Notes under the pieces: generated by a model | What the model saw: only the letters and a program-made list of their open reading frames with translations | Told to the model about the DNA's origin: nothing | Databases searched by the model: none | Translations under genes and position numbers: made by a program | Part shown: piece after piece, positions 27,806 to 36,919 of the stretch | How the letters are laid out: the number at the start of each line of letters is the position of its first letter | Numbering within the stretch: the first letter of the stretch is position 1 | NCBI RefSeq assembly: GCF_009363615.1 | Contig: NZ_CP045384.1 | Coordinates: 2,664,501 to 2,728,500, forward strand | Direction of reading: 5' to 3' | Source of the DNA: Ruegeria sp. THAF33 | GTDB taxonomy: Bacteria; Pseudomonadota; Alphaproteobacteria; Rhodobacterales; Rhodobacteraceae | Length of the DNA stretch: 64,000 bases

Positions 27806-29836
27806 TCATTTCAATGGCCAGGGCAAGCTGACCATGTCCTGCAACAGTCCAGGTGGGAAATCGCGGTTCAGAGCACCCGCCATCAGGCACATAAAGCCGA
27901 TACCGCAGGCGGTCAGGATCAGCGCCATCTGCCAGCTGGCCCCCGCCCGAATGCGGAAAAACGCCATCAGGAAACCCAGCAATGCAAGGATGAACCCCAC
28001 CACCCATGTCGCCGCGATGAGACCAGCGAACCAAGCCAGCGTGGACCACAATCCATGGGGGGCACTGGCGTCCTCACCCGCAATTTCCTTGTCCGCAAAG
28101 ATCGCGTCGCCCTCGGGCCGCCGCATCATCTGGATCAGCAGGATCACGCAGCAGAACAAAGAGATACAGCCGATCACCAGGGGGATGATTTTGTCGGTCA
28201 TGTTGTAGTCAGGGATCATGTTAGCATTGACCAAAGCCACGATCAGATAGGCCATGATCACCAGTAGAAAGACCAATGGCGCACGCTTTGTACCTGCCTG
28301 AACCTCACCCTCAGCCATGATCATCTTGGCTTGCCGGATGCCCAGAATAACCGAGGCAACCGTGACCACGATCAAGACAATGACGATGGGGCTGAAGACA
28401 TATTCCATCCCTTCGCCAAAGCTCTTTCGGAAACGGAACGATGCAATCTGGAAGGCCTGATTGGTGAACTTTTCAACCGGGTTCGACAGAACAAAGCCGA
28501 TCAGGAAAGCTGGGCGCGACCAGTCGAACCGTCGCAGGAAGATGCCGATCAAACCAATCACAAACAAGGCCAGCAGGTCTTCGAAGTTCTGACCGGATTG
28601 GAAGGCTGCAAAGCTGATCAACATGAACAGGAACGGCGCCAGATAGGTAAAGCGGATCGTGGTCAGCTTGGCGATCCCGCCCGAGGCCGCGATGCACAGG
28701 ATGGTGCCTACCACGTTGGCCAGCGCCAACAGCCAGACGATCGAATAGGTGATGTCGAGATTGTCCTGAAGCATGCTCGGACCGACTTCGATATCCCCCG
28801 ACCCCAGCAACGCAACCGCACCAATGAAGATTGCCATCGAGCCCGAGCCTGGAATTCCGAACAGAAGCGTCGGCACCAGACCGCCGCCTTCCTTGGCGTT
28901 GTTCGAGCTTTCCGGGCCGATGACCCCGCGCACTTCGCCTTTGCCGAAATTACTTTTGTCCTTGGTGGTTTGAACCGAATGGCCATAAGCGATCCAGTCA
29001 ACGACCGAACCGCCGAGGCCCGGAATGACGCCGACGACGACCCCGATGATCGAACACCGGACCGACAGCCAGATATTCGCAAACCAGTCTTTGACGCCTT
29101 CCAGCCATCCAGCACCTATCGAGGCGCCTTTCGCAATCGACCGATCCTGCCGCAGCAGCGAGACGATTTCGGGCACCGCAAAAATACCCAAACCGACAAT
29201 GACAAGTTTCAAGCCATCGGTCAGATAGGGAATGTCATAGGTCGCCATCCGAAGCGATCCACCAGCATCGGCCTCGCCAATTGTGCCTACCATCAGACCC
29301 AGACCGGCGGCGGCGACGCCTTTCAGTGGGATACGTCCTGCCAAAATGGCGACCATCGACAGGCCGAGAATAGTGATCATCAACATCTCGGGCAGTCCAA
29401 AGGCCAGAACGATTGGGCGCGCGATCAGAATGAACATGGTCAGAAAGGTCGCGCCGACCAGCCCTCCGAACAGGGACGAGGAAAAGGCCGCCGACAGCGC
29501 CCGCGCGGCCTCGCCCTTTTTGGCCATGGGGAAGCCATCCAGCACTGTGGCCTGCGATGCCGAACTGCCGGGGATGCCCATCAGAACCGATGCGAAAGTG
29601 TCAGAGGTCGGAACCACCGCCACCATCCCGATCATCAGGGCCAGACCCAGGATCGGGTCCATGCCGAACATGAAAGGGAGCAAGAGCGACAGGCCGGCAA
29701 TGCCTCCAAGCCCCGGGAAAACACCTACGGCCAGCCCCATAACGACGCCGAGCACGAGATAGCCCAGAACGATGGGTTGCAGGATCAGACCCCACGCATC
29801 ACCAAGCGCAGGTAGAGCGGTGGCGAAAACCTCCAT
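27806..29836 (-). CDS. tctA: Tripartite tricarboxylate transporter permease, TctA-TctB fusion
   Basis: At 676 residues it is about 170 longer than usual TctA. Residues 1 to about 500 are TctA: VFPGLGGIAGLSLLLPFMFG, GMIPGSSASQATVLDG-like segment (VLMGIPGSSASQATVLDGFP), and VIPGLGGSVVDWIAYGH. After a short polar linker (about 505-520) four more hydrophobic spans follow (APLVFLLVIMAYLIVALVNA, KIIPLVIGCISLFCCVILLI and two near the end), the pattern of the small TctB subunit. No separate tctB is present, which supports a true fusion. It works in the inner membrane with TctC. It lies 76 bp after tctC with a hairpin in between. Confidence 0.93.
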   Translation of the reverse strand: MEVFATALPALGDAWGLILQPIVLGYLVLGVVMGLAVGVFPGLGGIAGLSLLLPFMFGMDPILGLALMIGMVAVVPTSDTFASVLMGIPGSSASQATVLDGFPMAKKGEAARALSAAFSSSLFGGLVGATFLTMFILIARPIVLAFGLPEMLMITILGLSMVAILAGRIPLKGVAAAGLGLMVGTIGEADAGGSLRMATYDIPYLTDGLKLVIVGLGIFAVPEIVSLLRQDRSIAKGASIGAGWLEGVKDWFANIWLSVRCSIIGVVVGVIPGLGGSVVDWIAYGHSVQTTKDKSNFGKGEVRGVIGPESSNNAKEGGGLVPTLLFGIPGSGSMAIFIGAVALLGSGDIEVGPSMLQDNLDITYSIVWLLALANVVGTILCIAASGGIAKLTTIRFTYLAPFLFMLISFAAFQSGQNFEDLLALFVIGLIGIFLRRFDWSRPAFLIGFVLSNPVEKFTNQAFQIASFRFRKSFGEGMEYVFSPIVIVLIVVTVASVILGIRQAKMIMAEGEVQAGTKRAPLVFLLVIMAYLIVALVNANMIPDYNMTDKIIPLVIGCISLFCCVILLIQMMRRPEGDAIFADKEIAGEDASAPHGLWSTLAWFAGLIAATWVVGFILALLGFLMAFFRIRAGASWQMALILTACGIGFMCLMAGALNRDFPPGLLQDMVSLPWPLK

Positions 29837-29875
29837 AGCGGCCGCCTTTCATAAATTGTCTTGTATGTAGAAAAG

Positions 29876-29899
29876 CGCGCGCCCTTCGTTGGGCGCGCG
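29876..29899 (-). terminator. Intercistronic hairpin between tctC and tctA
   Basis: Perfect 9-bp arms CGCGCGCCC and GGGCGCGCG enclose a 6-base loop 13 bases after the tctC stop. On the coding strand the hairpin is followed by CTTTTC, a weak T-run. It could be a partial terminator or an mRNA 3'-end stabiliser that keeps the binding protein in excess over the permease. Confidence 0.6.
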
Positions 29900-29912
29900 A
29901 CGACGTGTCGGC

Positions 29913-31001
29913 TTAGTTCAACTCGACACCATAGGCTTCCTTCAGCCAGTTCAGGACATATTGCTTGGCATTGTCATCCACATTGGTCGCGGTTTGCAGC
30001 GCAGCTTTTGAGCCGTCGCCGACGAACACCGGATACTTGCCTACGCGTTTGGACGAAATGTCTGCAAAGTCACCACGCTCGGTTACAGCTTGGAACGCCG
30101 CGGTGTAGGCATCGACGACCTCTTGTGGCGTGTCACCGGGCAAGAAGGCCAGTTTCTGAACCGGGAAGCCCGCCACGAAGAAGGCTTTCCATGCGTCCCA
30201 TGCTTCACCGCTGGTTTCACAGCCATCGGTCGCCTCGCAGACCTCTTTGAAAGTCGGGATATCCGGGAAAGTCGGATCGCGCACGATGTTGCCGTCTGCA
30301 TCCAAGGCACCCCATGTCATCATCGGCACGGCCTGACCAGCCTCGACCAGCGGCGCCGAACCGCCCAGATAGCCCGAGGAGGTTTGATAATCGATGTTGG
30401 CCTCTCCACGTTCGAACATCAGGCGTCCGTCTCCACGGCCTTTGATGCCAAAGACAGGCTCAACGTTCATGCCTAGCATCTGCCATGCAAGCAACGGCAC
30501 AAGGTCCAGACGGGTTGCGCCTTGAGAGCCATAGATGAAATTGGTGTCTTTCAGTGCATTTGCCGATCCATCAAACTTGACACCATCTTCTGCGTTCAGA
30601 TAGGCGACGCCACCGGTTCCCGATGCCATGACCGGAATCCAGTCGTTATATTCATAACGCACGCGCGGATCGTTCAGCAGATACGGGAATTGAGTTGAAC
30701 CCGAGGTACCGAACAGCAGCGTACCGTCATCATGGCTTTGCTCCTGAAACCAGTTCGCACCCTTGGTCGAACCAGCGCCCGGCATGAATTTCACGACCAC
30801 GGTCGGTTGACCCGGCAGCGCCTCGGACAGAAGCGGCGCAAAGAAGTTGGCCCATTTGGCAGACCCGCCGGTTTCCGAAAACGGGATGACCCATTCAATG
30901 GTCTTGCCCGAGAAATCGACCTCGGCTGCGGCGGGTGCTGCGATACCGGCGGCGGCGATCAGCCCCACGACGGCGCGACGGGTGAAGTTGGAAATGGCCA
31001 T
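29913..31001 (-). CDS. tctC: Tripartite tricarboxylate transporter substrate-binding protein
   Basis: A periplasmic binding protein of 362 residues. The signal peptide contains a twin arginine (FTRRAVVGLIAAAGIAAPAA). The Bug/TctC fold opens with TIEWVIPFSETGGSAKWANF and VVVKFMPGAGSTKGANWF, where the loops grip the carboxylates. It is somewhat longer than ordinary Bug proteins (about 320). The start at 31001 has GGGAGG seven bases upstream. It is divergent from the tctD regulator gene. Confidence 0.92.
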   Translation of the reverse strand: MAISNFTRRAVVGLIAAAGIAAPAAAEVDFSGKTIEWVIPFSETGGSAKWANFFAPLLSEALPGQPTVVVKFMPGAGSTKGANWFQEQSHDDGTLLFGTSGSTQFPYLLNDPRVRYEYNDWIPVMASGTGGVAYLNAEDGVKFDGSANALKDTNFIYGSQGATRLDLVPLLAWQMLGMNVEPVFGIKGRGDGRLMFERGEANIDYQTSSGYLGGSAPLVEAGQAVPMMTWGALDADGNIVRDPTFPDIPTFKEVCEATDGCETSGEAWDAWKAFFVAGFPVQKLAFLPGDTPQEVVDAYTAAFQAVTERGDFADISSKRVGKYPVFVGDGSKAALQTATNVDDNAKQYVLNWLKEAYGVELN

Positions 31002-31140
31002 TGGTTCCTCCCTGTTGACCAGACAACCACGTCGGCGCCCTCCGCGCCACCGTGATCGCAAATAGAACTGTGGGGTTGATTCCCCCTCCCATCTGGCAAT
31101 CATGGAGCGCCAACCTTGCGCGAAACTTGCAGGAGCCCGA

Positions 31141-31809
31141 ATGCGGATCGTCATCGTCGAGGATAATGAGACCCTCGCCAACGCCATTGCCTATCGCCTG
31201 CGGGATCGGGGCCATGCTGCTGATGTACTGACAGACGGCGATGCAGCCGATCTGTATCTAGAGCAGGAAGGCGCAGACCTGATCGTTCTGGACATCAACC
31301 TGCCGGGTCGTTCAGGGCTTGAAATCTTGCAGTCCCTGCGCCAACGGGGCGACAGCGCGCCCGTCATCCTGCTGACCGCGCGCACCGAGACCAGTGACCG
31401 AGTGTCTGGTCTGGATATGGGCGCCGACGACTACCTGGTCAAACCTTTCGAGATGGACGAGCTCGAGGCGCGCATCCGCGCCCTGTCTCGTCGCAAGCAA
31501 CTGGATTACGGCTCGCAAGAGACCATCGGAGAACTGGTATTTGACCGCACCGCGCGGCAGGTCAGCGTAAAGGGACAGGTGCTTGACGTGCCACGCCGAG
31601 AAATGGCTGTGCTTGAATGCCTGCTGGAACGGCGCGGCAGAATTGTCCCCAAGGGCCAGCTGACTGACTATGTCTATGGCGTGGGTGCGGATGTCGAAGA
31701 CTCTGCCGTTGAACCTCATGTATCGCGATTGCGCAAACGCCTTCAGAACCTTGGCATTAGGATCAAGACAGCCCGCGGTCTTGGGTATCTGCTTGAGGTG
31801 CAGAAGTGA
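31141..31809 (+). CDS. tctD: Response regulator, OmpR/PhoB type (TctD)
   Basis: A 222-residue two-component regulator with a receiver domain (acidic VEDNE, phosphoacceptor Asp in LIVLDINLPGRSG, switch Thr in LLTARTE, Lys in DDYLVKPFE) and a winged-helix C-terminus (VPRREMAVLECLLERRGRIV, then VEPHVSRLRKRL). It starts 140 bp from the divergent tctC gene, which it probably activates in response to an external tricarboxylate. AGGAG precedes the ATG. The stop overlaps the kinase start. Confidence 0.93.
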   Translation: MRIVIVEDNETLANAIAYRLRDRGHAADVLTDGDAADLYLEQEGADLIVLDINLPGRSGLEILQSLRQRGDSAPVILLTARTETSDRVSGLDMGADDYLVKPFEMDELEARIRALSRRKQLDYGSQETIGELVFDRTARQVSVKGQVLDVPRREMAVLECLLERRGRIVPKGQLTDYVYGVGADVEDSAVEPHVSRLRKRLQNLGIRIKTARGLGYLLEVQK

Positions 31810-33173
31810 TCAGGCATGGTTCGCTCCGGCTTAGGCTGTTCATTCTGATCCTGACACCCTTGGTGTTGCTCGCGATTCTGCTTGGATATTGGCGCTACAC
31901 GGTTGCCCGGGAAACGGCGCAAGAGCTTTTTGACGACAGCCTGTTATCTGCTGGTCTGGCGATCTCGCGGGATGTGGCGGTGTCAGACGGCGATGCTTTA
32001 TCGCCCACCACCCGCAGCTTAATCCGCGATGCATCGGGGGGAGAGATTTTTTACCACGTGACCGGACCCGGCGGTATCTACGTAACCGGTTACGCATATC
32101 CACCTGCCTCGGCAAACCCGACAGAACAGGACGTTTACCAACCCCAGTTTTTCGAAGCTGTCTATCGTAACGAGCCGGTGCGCGTATTGAAAATGACCGA
32201 ACGGGTCACACTGGATAACCTGGTAGGAGATGCGACGGTCACTGCATGGCAACGCATCGCGGATCGCAACGCGTTTGCCAACGAATTGTCGATCCGAGCA
32301 GCTATACTTATGGGCATCCTAATGGCCACCCTTGGCTTTGTCGTCTGGTTCGGCGTAGCGCGCGGCCTGCGACCGTTGCTGGATTTGCAGGACGCCATTG
32401 ACCTGCGTTCGCCCGACGACCTCAGCAAGATAAAACGCCCGGTCCCGACCGAAGTCCGTGGCATTGTTCAGACCCTGAACCGGCTGTTTGGGCAGGTCGA
32501 AGACAGTATAAACGCTCATCAAGTGTTTATCTCAGAAGCTGCGCATCAACTGCGAAATCCAGCAGCCGCAGTCCAGTCCATGGCCGAGGCGCTGCGAGAT
32601 GCAAAAACGGATGAAGACAGGGACAAACGCGTTGTCGAGCTTGTGGCAGCAGCAAAGAACTCGGCCACTGTGGCGGAACAGCTGTTATCACTGGAACGGC
32701 TGCGGCAACCTACGCATCAGGATCAGATGGAAAAAATTGATTTCCGCTTGGTCGTGGAAGAAGCTAGTGCAGAGATGGGCGTACACATTCTGGCAAATGG
32801 GATCGATTTTGAGGTCACGATGCCGGAGTCTGCAATCATGGTAACAGGGGATCGGGTATTTTTGACTGAGGCCATCAAAAACCTGCTGGACAATGCAGTT
32901 AAGCATGGTGGCGCTAAATTGAGCCGAATTTCAATTGTGCTCTTCTGTGACGGAGGAAATGTCAATCTTACTGTGGCCGATGACGGAACTGGTCTTTCAC
33001 CCGCCCAAAGCGAAGCAGCATTCAGTCGGTTTTCGCAGCTAGAGTACTCGGAAGGCAGCGGCCTTGGATTGTCAATTGTCTCAGCGGTGGCAAAACGCCA
33101 TGGAGGAGTGGTTGCAATCAACCAAGTCGAAAAAGGAGCAAGCGTTACACTTGAGCTTCCCATAGCCCTGTAA
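31806..33173 (+). CDS. tctE: Sensor histidine kinase (TctE type)
   Basis: A 455-residue membrane kinase. One N-terminal helix (RLFILILTPLVLLAILLGYW) and a second near 165 enclose a periplasmic sensor region. Then come a HAMP-like linker, the phosphorylated His in FISEAAHQLRNPAAAVQSM, and the ATPase boxes LTEAIKNLLDNAVKHGG (N box), VADDGTGLSPAQSEAAFSRF (G1) and GSGLGLSIV (G2). It starts with GTG, overlapping the tctD stop by 4 bases (GTGA). Confidence 0.92.
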   Translation: MIRHGSLRLRLFILILTPLVLLAILLGYWRYTVARETAQELFDDSLLSAGLAISRDVAVSDGDALSPTTRSLIRDASGGEIFYHVTGPGGIYVTGYAYPPASANPTEQDVYQPQFFEAVYRNEPVRVLKMTERVTLDNLVGDATVTAWQRIADRNAFANELSIRAAILMGILMATLGFVVWFGVARGLRPLLDLQDAIDLRSPDDLSKIKRPVPTEVRGIVQTLNRLFGQVEDSINAHQVFISEAAHQLRNPAAAVQSMAEALRDAKTDEDRDKRVVELVAAAKNSATVAEQLLSLERLRQPTHQDQMEKIDFRLVVEEASAEMGVHILANGIDFEVTMPESAIMVTGDRVFLTEAIKNLLDNAVKHGGAKLSRISIVLFCDGGNVNLTVADDGTGLSPAQSEAAFSRFSQLEYSEGSGLGLSIVSAVAKRHGGVVAINQVEKGASVTLELPIAL

Positions 33174-33686
33174 GTCGTTTCCAGCATTTAGAAGCCCTAA
33201 ACTCTTCAATATCAAAGGGTACTCTTTGCGGTTGCAGCGAACTGTTGCTTCGTTGCGCATTGCGGTTGTTTCCGGACTATGTTCTGAACGGCTGGCCTCG
33301 CAACCATCGGCTAATTTTCCGCGTCATAACAAACCGCCAACGTCGATAAAACCGATGTTGGGTCAAGCGATCTATGGTTGAGTTGTGGCCGTTCGGTGGA
33401 ACGAGTACGAAAGGCTGCCTGGCGGAACAAAGCTAGCGCTCTTCTTAGACGCCGGTGTTATGCTTTCAGACATAAACCCGTTCCTGACGACCACCAGAGT
33501 CTCACACCCGTTTTTTTCATGTATGTCCCCCGTCAGTGCTGATCAATGATGTCGCGTAGGCTGTTCAACGACCACATATAACGCCAGCAAGGTGTTTGAT
33601 CCTGTACCAGTTGGCCCAACTTATCGAATGTTGTCCGCGATGCGGATACCTGCAATTCTATCTATGTTGCCAGCCGGAGACATTCA
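33174..33686. other. Intergenic, no gene recognised
   Basis: About 510 bases between tctE and the AraC gene. On the minus strand a 39-codon open stretch ending near 33541 (FDKLGQLVQDQTPCWRYMW is part of it) reads somewhat like protein but is bounded by a stop upstream and has no start. It may be the tail of a lost gene. Nothing else was seen. Confidence 0.4.
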
Positions 33687-34574
33687 TTGCCTTTGAGATA
33701 CGCTGATATCTATCCGTCAGAACCGCTTTTGAACAGCGATGCGATGCAGCGCCCTTCGGCGGCTGGTTTGATGTCAGTGCGGTATTTTCGGGCCGAACCT
33801 GATCGGATGCCCGAGGAAGTTTTTGCAGAACATCATGTCCTTCTGAACCTTCAGGAAAATGGGCATCGTGTTCAAAACTGGCGAGATGGGACACTGCGTG
33901 ATTTCACCTTTTGCAAGGACGAAGTCATTGTGACCCCGGCAGGCATGCGGTCAGGTTGGCGGTGGTACGGACAGTCCGACGTGATCGTGATCACCTTGCA
34001 TCCGGAAAAAGTCCAGCGCTTTGCACAGTCGGAACTCGGTATGCTGTTGGCGCCGGAGCAGTTTCACGATCAGCCGCAGTTTTACGACCCTGACCTATGT
34101 GCTGCAGGCGTCATTTTGCGCGACGCGCTTGAAGCCGACGATATGCCCTCGGCCGTGATGTTCGAAGCCATGAGCCGGGTATTTCTAGCTAAACTGCTGC
34201 AGAAATATGGAAAACGCCGCGCTGAAGAGGTCGAGCTGTCCGCGCGCTTTACCTCTCAGCACTATCAACGGGTGCTGGCCTACGTTCAGGACCGTTTGGA
34301 TCAGACGATCACCGTCGATCAGATGGCGTCCGAGGCGGGCATGAGCCCCTCGCATTTCGCGCGGGTTTTCAAGGAGACGCTGGGCTCGACTCCCATGCAA
34401 TATGTCATGGCCTACCGGGTCGAGCAGGCGATGAAGATGATGGAAGACCCGGCGCGCCCTCTGGGGGATATCGCCATGGCCTGTGGGTTCTCAGATCAGG
34501 CGCATTTCACGCGCAGTTTCAAACAGGTAGTAGGGCAGACCCCCGGCGCATTTCGTGCGGCAAATGCTGTCTGA
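33687..34574 (+). CDS. AraC family transcriptional regulator
   Basis: A 295-residue regulator. The C-terminal double helix-turn-helix is clear: ITVDQMASEAGMSPSHFARV, then FKETLGSTPMQYVMAYRVEQ, and second unit LGDIAMACGFSDQAHFTRSF. The N-terminal part is a small cupin-like effector domain (EHHVLLNLQENGHRVQNWRD). The first codon taken is TTG at 33687 with GGAGA nine bases before it; an ATG further in is possible. The downstream hydrolase, NTF2-like and SDR genes lie on the same strand and are likely targets. Confidence 0.88.
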   Translation: MPLRYADIYPSEPLLNSDAMQRPSAAGLMSVRYFRAEPDRMPEEVFAEHHVLLNLQENGHRVQNWRDGTLRDFTFCKDEVIVTPAGMRSGWRWYGQSDVIVITLHPEKVQRFAQSELGMLLAPEQFHDQPQFYDPDLCAAGVILRDALEADDMPSAVMFEAMSRVFLAKLLQKYGKRRAEEVELSARFTSQHYQRVLAYVQDRLDQTITVDQMASEAGMSPSHFARVFKETLGSTPMQYVMAYRVEQAMKMMEDPARPLGDIAMACGFSDQAHFTRSFKQVVGQTPGAFRAANAV

Positions 34575-34687
34575 AGCAGAATCTTTCAAAAACGCGGCAG
34601 TCCGGTACAAGTATGCCTGCCGTCGACAGCGTATCTCAGGTGTCATCGGGCTTGTGCCCATCCAGAAAGACTTTGGGAGATATCGCT

Positions 34688-35641
34688 ATGAACACCCTCG
34701 CTTTGAACACCGCCGCAGCACTTATGGCGTCGACGGCCGCCGTCGCGCAGGTTGAAACCCGCACCGTCACATTCGAGAACGAAGGCGCCACACTGTCCGG
34801 CACGCTGTACCTGCCGGAAGAGCGCGGATCTGAACCGCTGCCGACGGTCGTTGTGACCGGGGCCTGGACCTCGGTTCAGGAACAGATGCCCGCAAACTAT
34901 GCCCGCGAGATGGCCGAGCGCGGCTTTGCTGCCTTCACCTTTGATTTCCGCGGTTGGGGCAAATCGGACGATCTGCCGAACAACATGCGCTTTGTTGAAA
35001 GCCCCGAGGCCAAGACATCGGACATCAAAGCTGCCATCGCATTCGTCGCGACTCTTCCCGAAGTGGACGCCGATCACATCAACGGTCTGGGGATCTGCGC
35101 CTCGGCTGGCTACATGGTCGATGCGGTCTCCGGCAACCCGCTGGTTCAGCGGCTGGGCTTGGTTGCACCATGGTTGCAGAATGAAGAGATCGTCGAGGCG
35201 GTCTATGGCGGCGCAGACGGTGTTGCTGGGCTGATCGAGGTGTCCCACGCCGCCGAGGCCGCAGGGGGTCAGATCATTCCTGCCGCAGGCCCCGAAGGTG
35301 CCGAGGGCGTTCTGATGCCAATCGGCGGATACTATTATGAGGCCGACCGTGGCGCGATCCCAGAGTATGACGACAAGTGGAACAATGCGGGCTGGGAAGG
35401 CTGGCTGACCTATCACCCCGCCGACAATCCGCAGCGATTGGATAAGCCACTGGCCATTGTGCACTCGGAAAGCGCGGCGATCCCACAAGGCATACAGACC
35501 TTTCTTGCCGGTTTCGCAGGCGATGCGACCGCGCAATGGCTGGAGGATGTCACGCAGTTCGATTTCTACGACAACCCCGAGGATGTCACCCGGGCGGCCG
35601 ATACCGTCGCTGACCACTTCCGCGCCGGTTCGAGCAACTAA
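34688..35641 (+). CDS. Exported alpha/beta hydrolase (dienelactone hydrolase-like)
   Basis: A 317-residue protein with a signal-like N-terminus (ALNTAAALMASTAAVAQ). The alpha/beta-hydrolase core shows the oxyanion stretch PTVVVTGAWTSVQEQM, the FRGWGKSDD segment and a nucleophile elbow G135-I-C-A-S-A-G141. In this elbow Cys137 occupies the usual nucleophile place and Ser139 the position usually held by Gly, as in some YcjY-like proteins. Candidate acid and His are not safely placed. The ATG at 34688 is supported by GGGAGA upstream. Possible ester or lactone substrate; not established. Confidence 0.82.
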   Translation: MNTLALNTAAALMASTAAVAQVETRTVTFENEGATLSGTLYLPEERGSEPLPTVVVTGAWTSVQEQMPANYAREMAERGFAAFTFDFRGWGKSDDLPNNMRFVESPEAKTSDIKAAIAFVATLPEVDADHINGLGICASAGYMVDAVSGNPLVQRLGLVAPWLQNEEIVEAVYGGADGVAGLIEVSHAAEAAGGQIIPAAGPEGAEGVLMPIGGYYYEADRGAIPEYDDKWNNAGWEGWLTYHPADNPQRLDKPLAIVHSESAAIPQGIQTFLAGFAGDATAQWLEDVTQFDFYDNPEDVTRAADTVADHFRAGSSN

Positions 35642-35701
35642 GCCCTGTCTGGACACCGAGCAGTCGTTCGGCGTCCACCCTCATCTATTCGGAGCATCCC
35701 C

Positions 35702-36211
35702 ATGCGTAGAAAACTCACATCGACTCTTGCTGCCGTCTCCATGATCGGAACCGCAGCTTTCGCCGAACCACAGGCAGGCATCTCGACCGCAATCACCGAT
35801 ATCGCGGCAGGCGCAGACCGCCACGACTGGGCCCGCGTGCGCGACGCGTTTGCCGATACCGTCACGACGGATTACACCAGCCTCTGGGGCGGAGACCCGG
35901 TTACACAACCCGCTGATGAGCTTGTGGCGGGATGGTCCGCCTTTCTGCCCGGTTTCGACGCGACGCATCATATGGTGACCAATCACACGATCACCTCTCT
36001 GTCCGATACATCCGCCATGGCACAGGCTGATTTCACAGCAACCCATCGCCTTGATAAAGACTTGTGGGTGCTGGGTGGCCGCTATGACTATATCTTGGAG
36101 AAATCAGACGACCGTTGGGTCGTTACTGCGATGACAATGACGGCACTTTGGGAAACCGGAGATCGTGGTCTGTTGACCCTTGCCGGCCAGCGCGCTGCCG
36201 AGGCGAATTGA
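35702..36211 (+). CDS. Exported NTF2/SnoaL-like protein
   Basis: A 169-residue protein with a signal peptide (KLTSTLAAVSMIGTAAFA) and a SnoaL-like domain: helix ITDIAAGADRHDWARVRDAF, strands ATHHMVTNHTITSLSD and ending WVVTAMTMTALWETGD. A periplasmic NTF2-fold enzyme or binding protein; the substrate is unknown. It lies 60 bp after the hydrolase and 10 bp before the SDR gene, so one operon. Confidence 0.8.
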   Translation: MRRKLTSTLAAVSMIGTAAFAEPQAGISTAITDIAAGADRHDWARVRDAFADTVTTDYTSLWGGDPVTQPADELVAGWSAFLPGFDATHHMVTNHTITSLSDTSAMAQADFTATHRLDKDLWVLGGRYDYILEKSDDRWVVTAMTMTALWETGDRGLLTLAGQRAAEAN

Positions 36212-36221
36212 GGGAAGCAAC

Positions 36222-36917
36222 ATGACCAGTCAGCGCATCGCACTCGTGACCGGCGCCAATCGCGGTATCGGTAAAGAAGTTTCCCGCCAATTGGCGCAAG
36301 ACCACGGCATGTGGGTTCTGATCGGTGCGCGCGATCTGGCGAAAGGGAAGGCTGCTGCGGATGAGATCGGATATGGGGCGGAAGCCTTGGAATTGGATGT
36401 CTCAAGTCCGGACTCTGTCGCTGCCGCCTTCTTTTTGATGGTTGAATCTATCTATGGTCGTCTCGATGTTCTGGTGAACAATGCGGGTGTGGACTATGAC
36501 ACCGACCAACAGGTCCACCTCGCCGATCTGGATCGGGTTCGCCGCGCTTTTGATACGAACCTTTTCGGCCCTTGGGATACCACGATTGCGGCGGTGCCAC
36601 TGTTGCAACGCGGCACGGATGCCCGGATCGTCAACGTCTCATCTGGCGCGGGGTCGCTGAACAGCATGCCCGCCGGCACACCCGGTTACGGCGTTTCCAA
36701 AGCGGCTTTGAACGCGCTAACCCTCAAGACCGCCGCCGCGTTGAAACCTCAGGACATTCTCGTTAACGCCGTGTGCCCCGGTTGGGTCGCAACAGATATG
36801 GGCGGCGGAGGACGTCCGATTTCTGAGGGTGCCAAGGGCGTTGTCTGGGCCGCGACCTTGCCGAAAGGCGGCCCGACCGGAGGGTTCTTTCGCGACGGCG
36901 TTGCGATTGATTGGTAG
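36222..36917 (+). CDS. Short-chain dehydrogenase/reductase
   Basis: A classical SDR of 231 residues. The cofactor motif TGANRGIG, NNAG structural motif (LDVLVNNAG), catalytic Ser in VNVSSGAGS and Tyr/Lys in YGVSKAAL are all present. It resembles carbonyl-reductase-like members that take NADPH. Start at 36222 is chosen; 14 further codons upstream are shadow of the previous gene. Convergent with the LysR gene, two bases apart. Confidence 0.92.
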   Translation: MTSQRIALVTGANRGIGKEVSRQLAQDHGMWVLIGARDLAKGKAAADEIGYGAEALELDVSSPDSVAAAFFLMVESIYGRLDVLVNNAGVDYDTDQQVHLADLDRVRRAFDTNLFGPWDTTIAAVPLLQRGTDARIVNVSSGAGSLNSMPAGTPGYGVSKAALNALTLKTAAALKPQDILVNAVCPGWVATDMGGGGRPISEGAKGVVWAATLPKGGPTGGFFRDGVAIDW

Positions 36918-36919
36918 GT

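Noticed and set aside
28331..29815. A 494-codon open frame on the plus strand opposite the TctA-TctB gene
   Set aside because: It is a low-hydrophobicity, His/Gln/Asp-rich shadow of a clear membrane-protein gene and shows no family motif.
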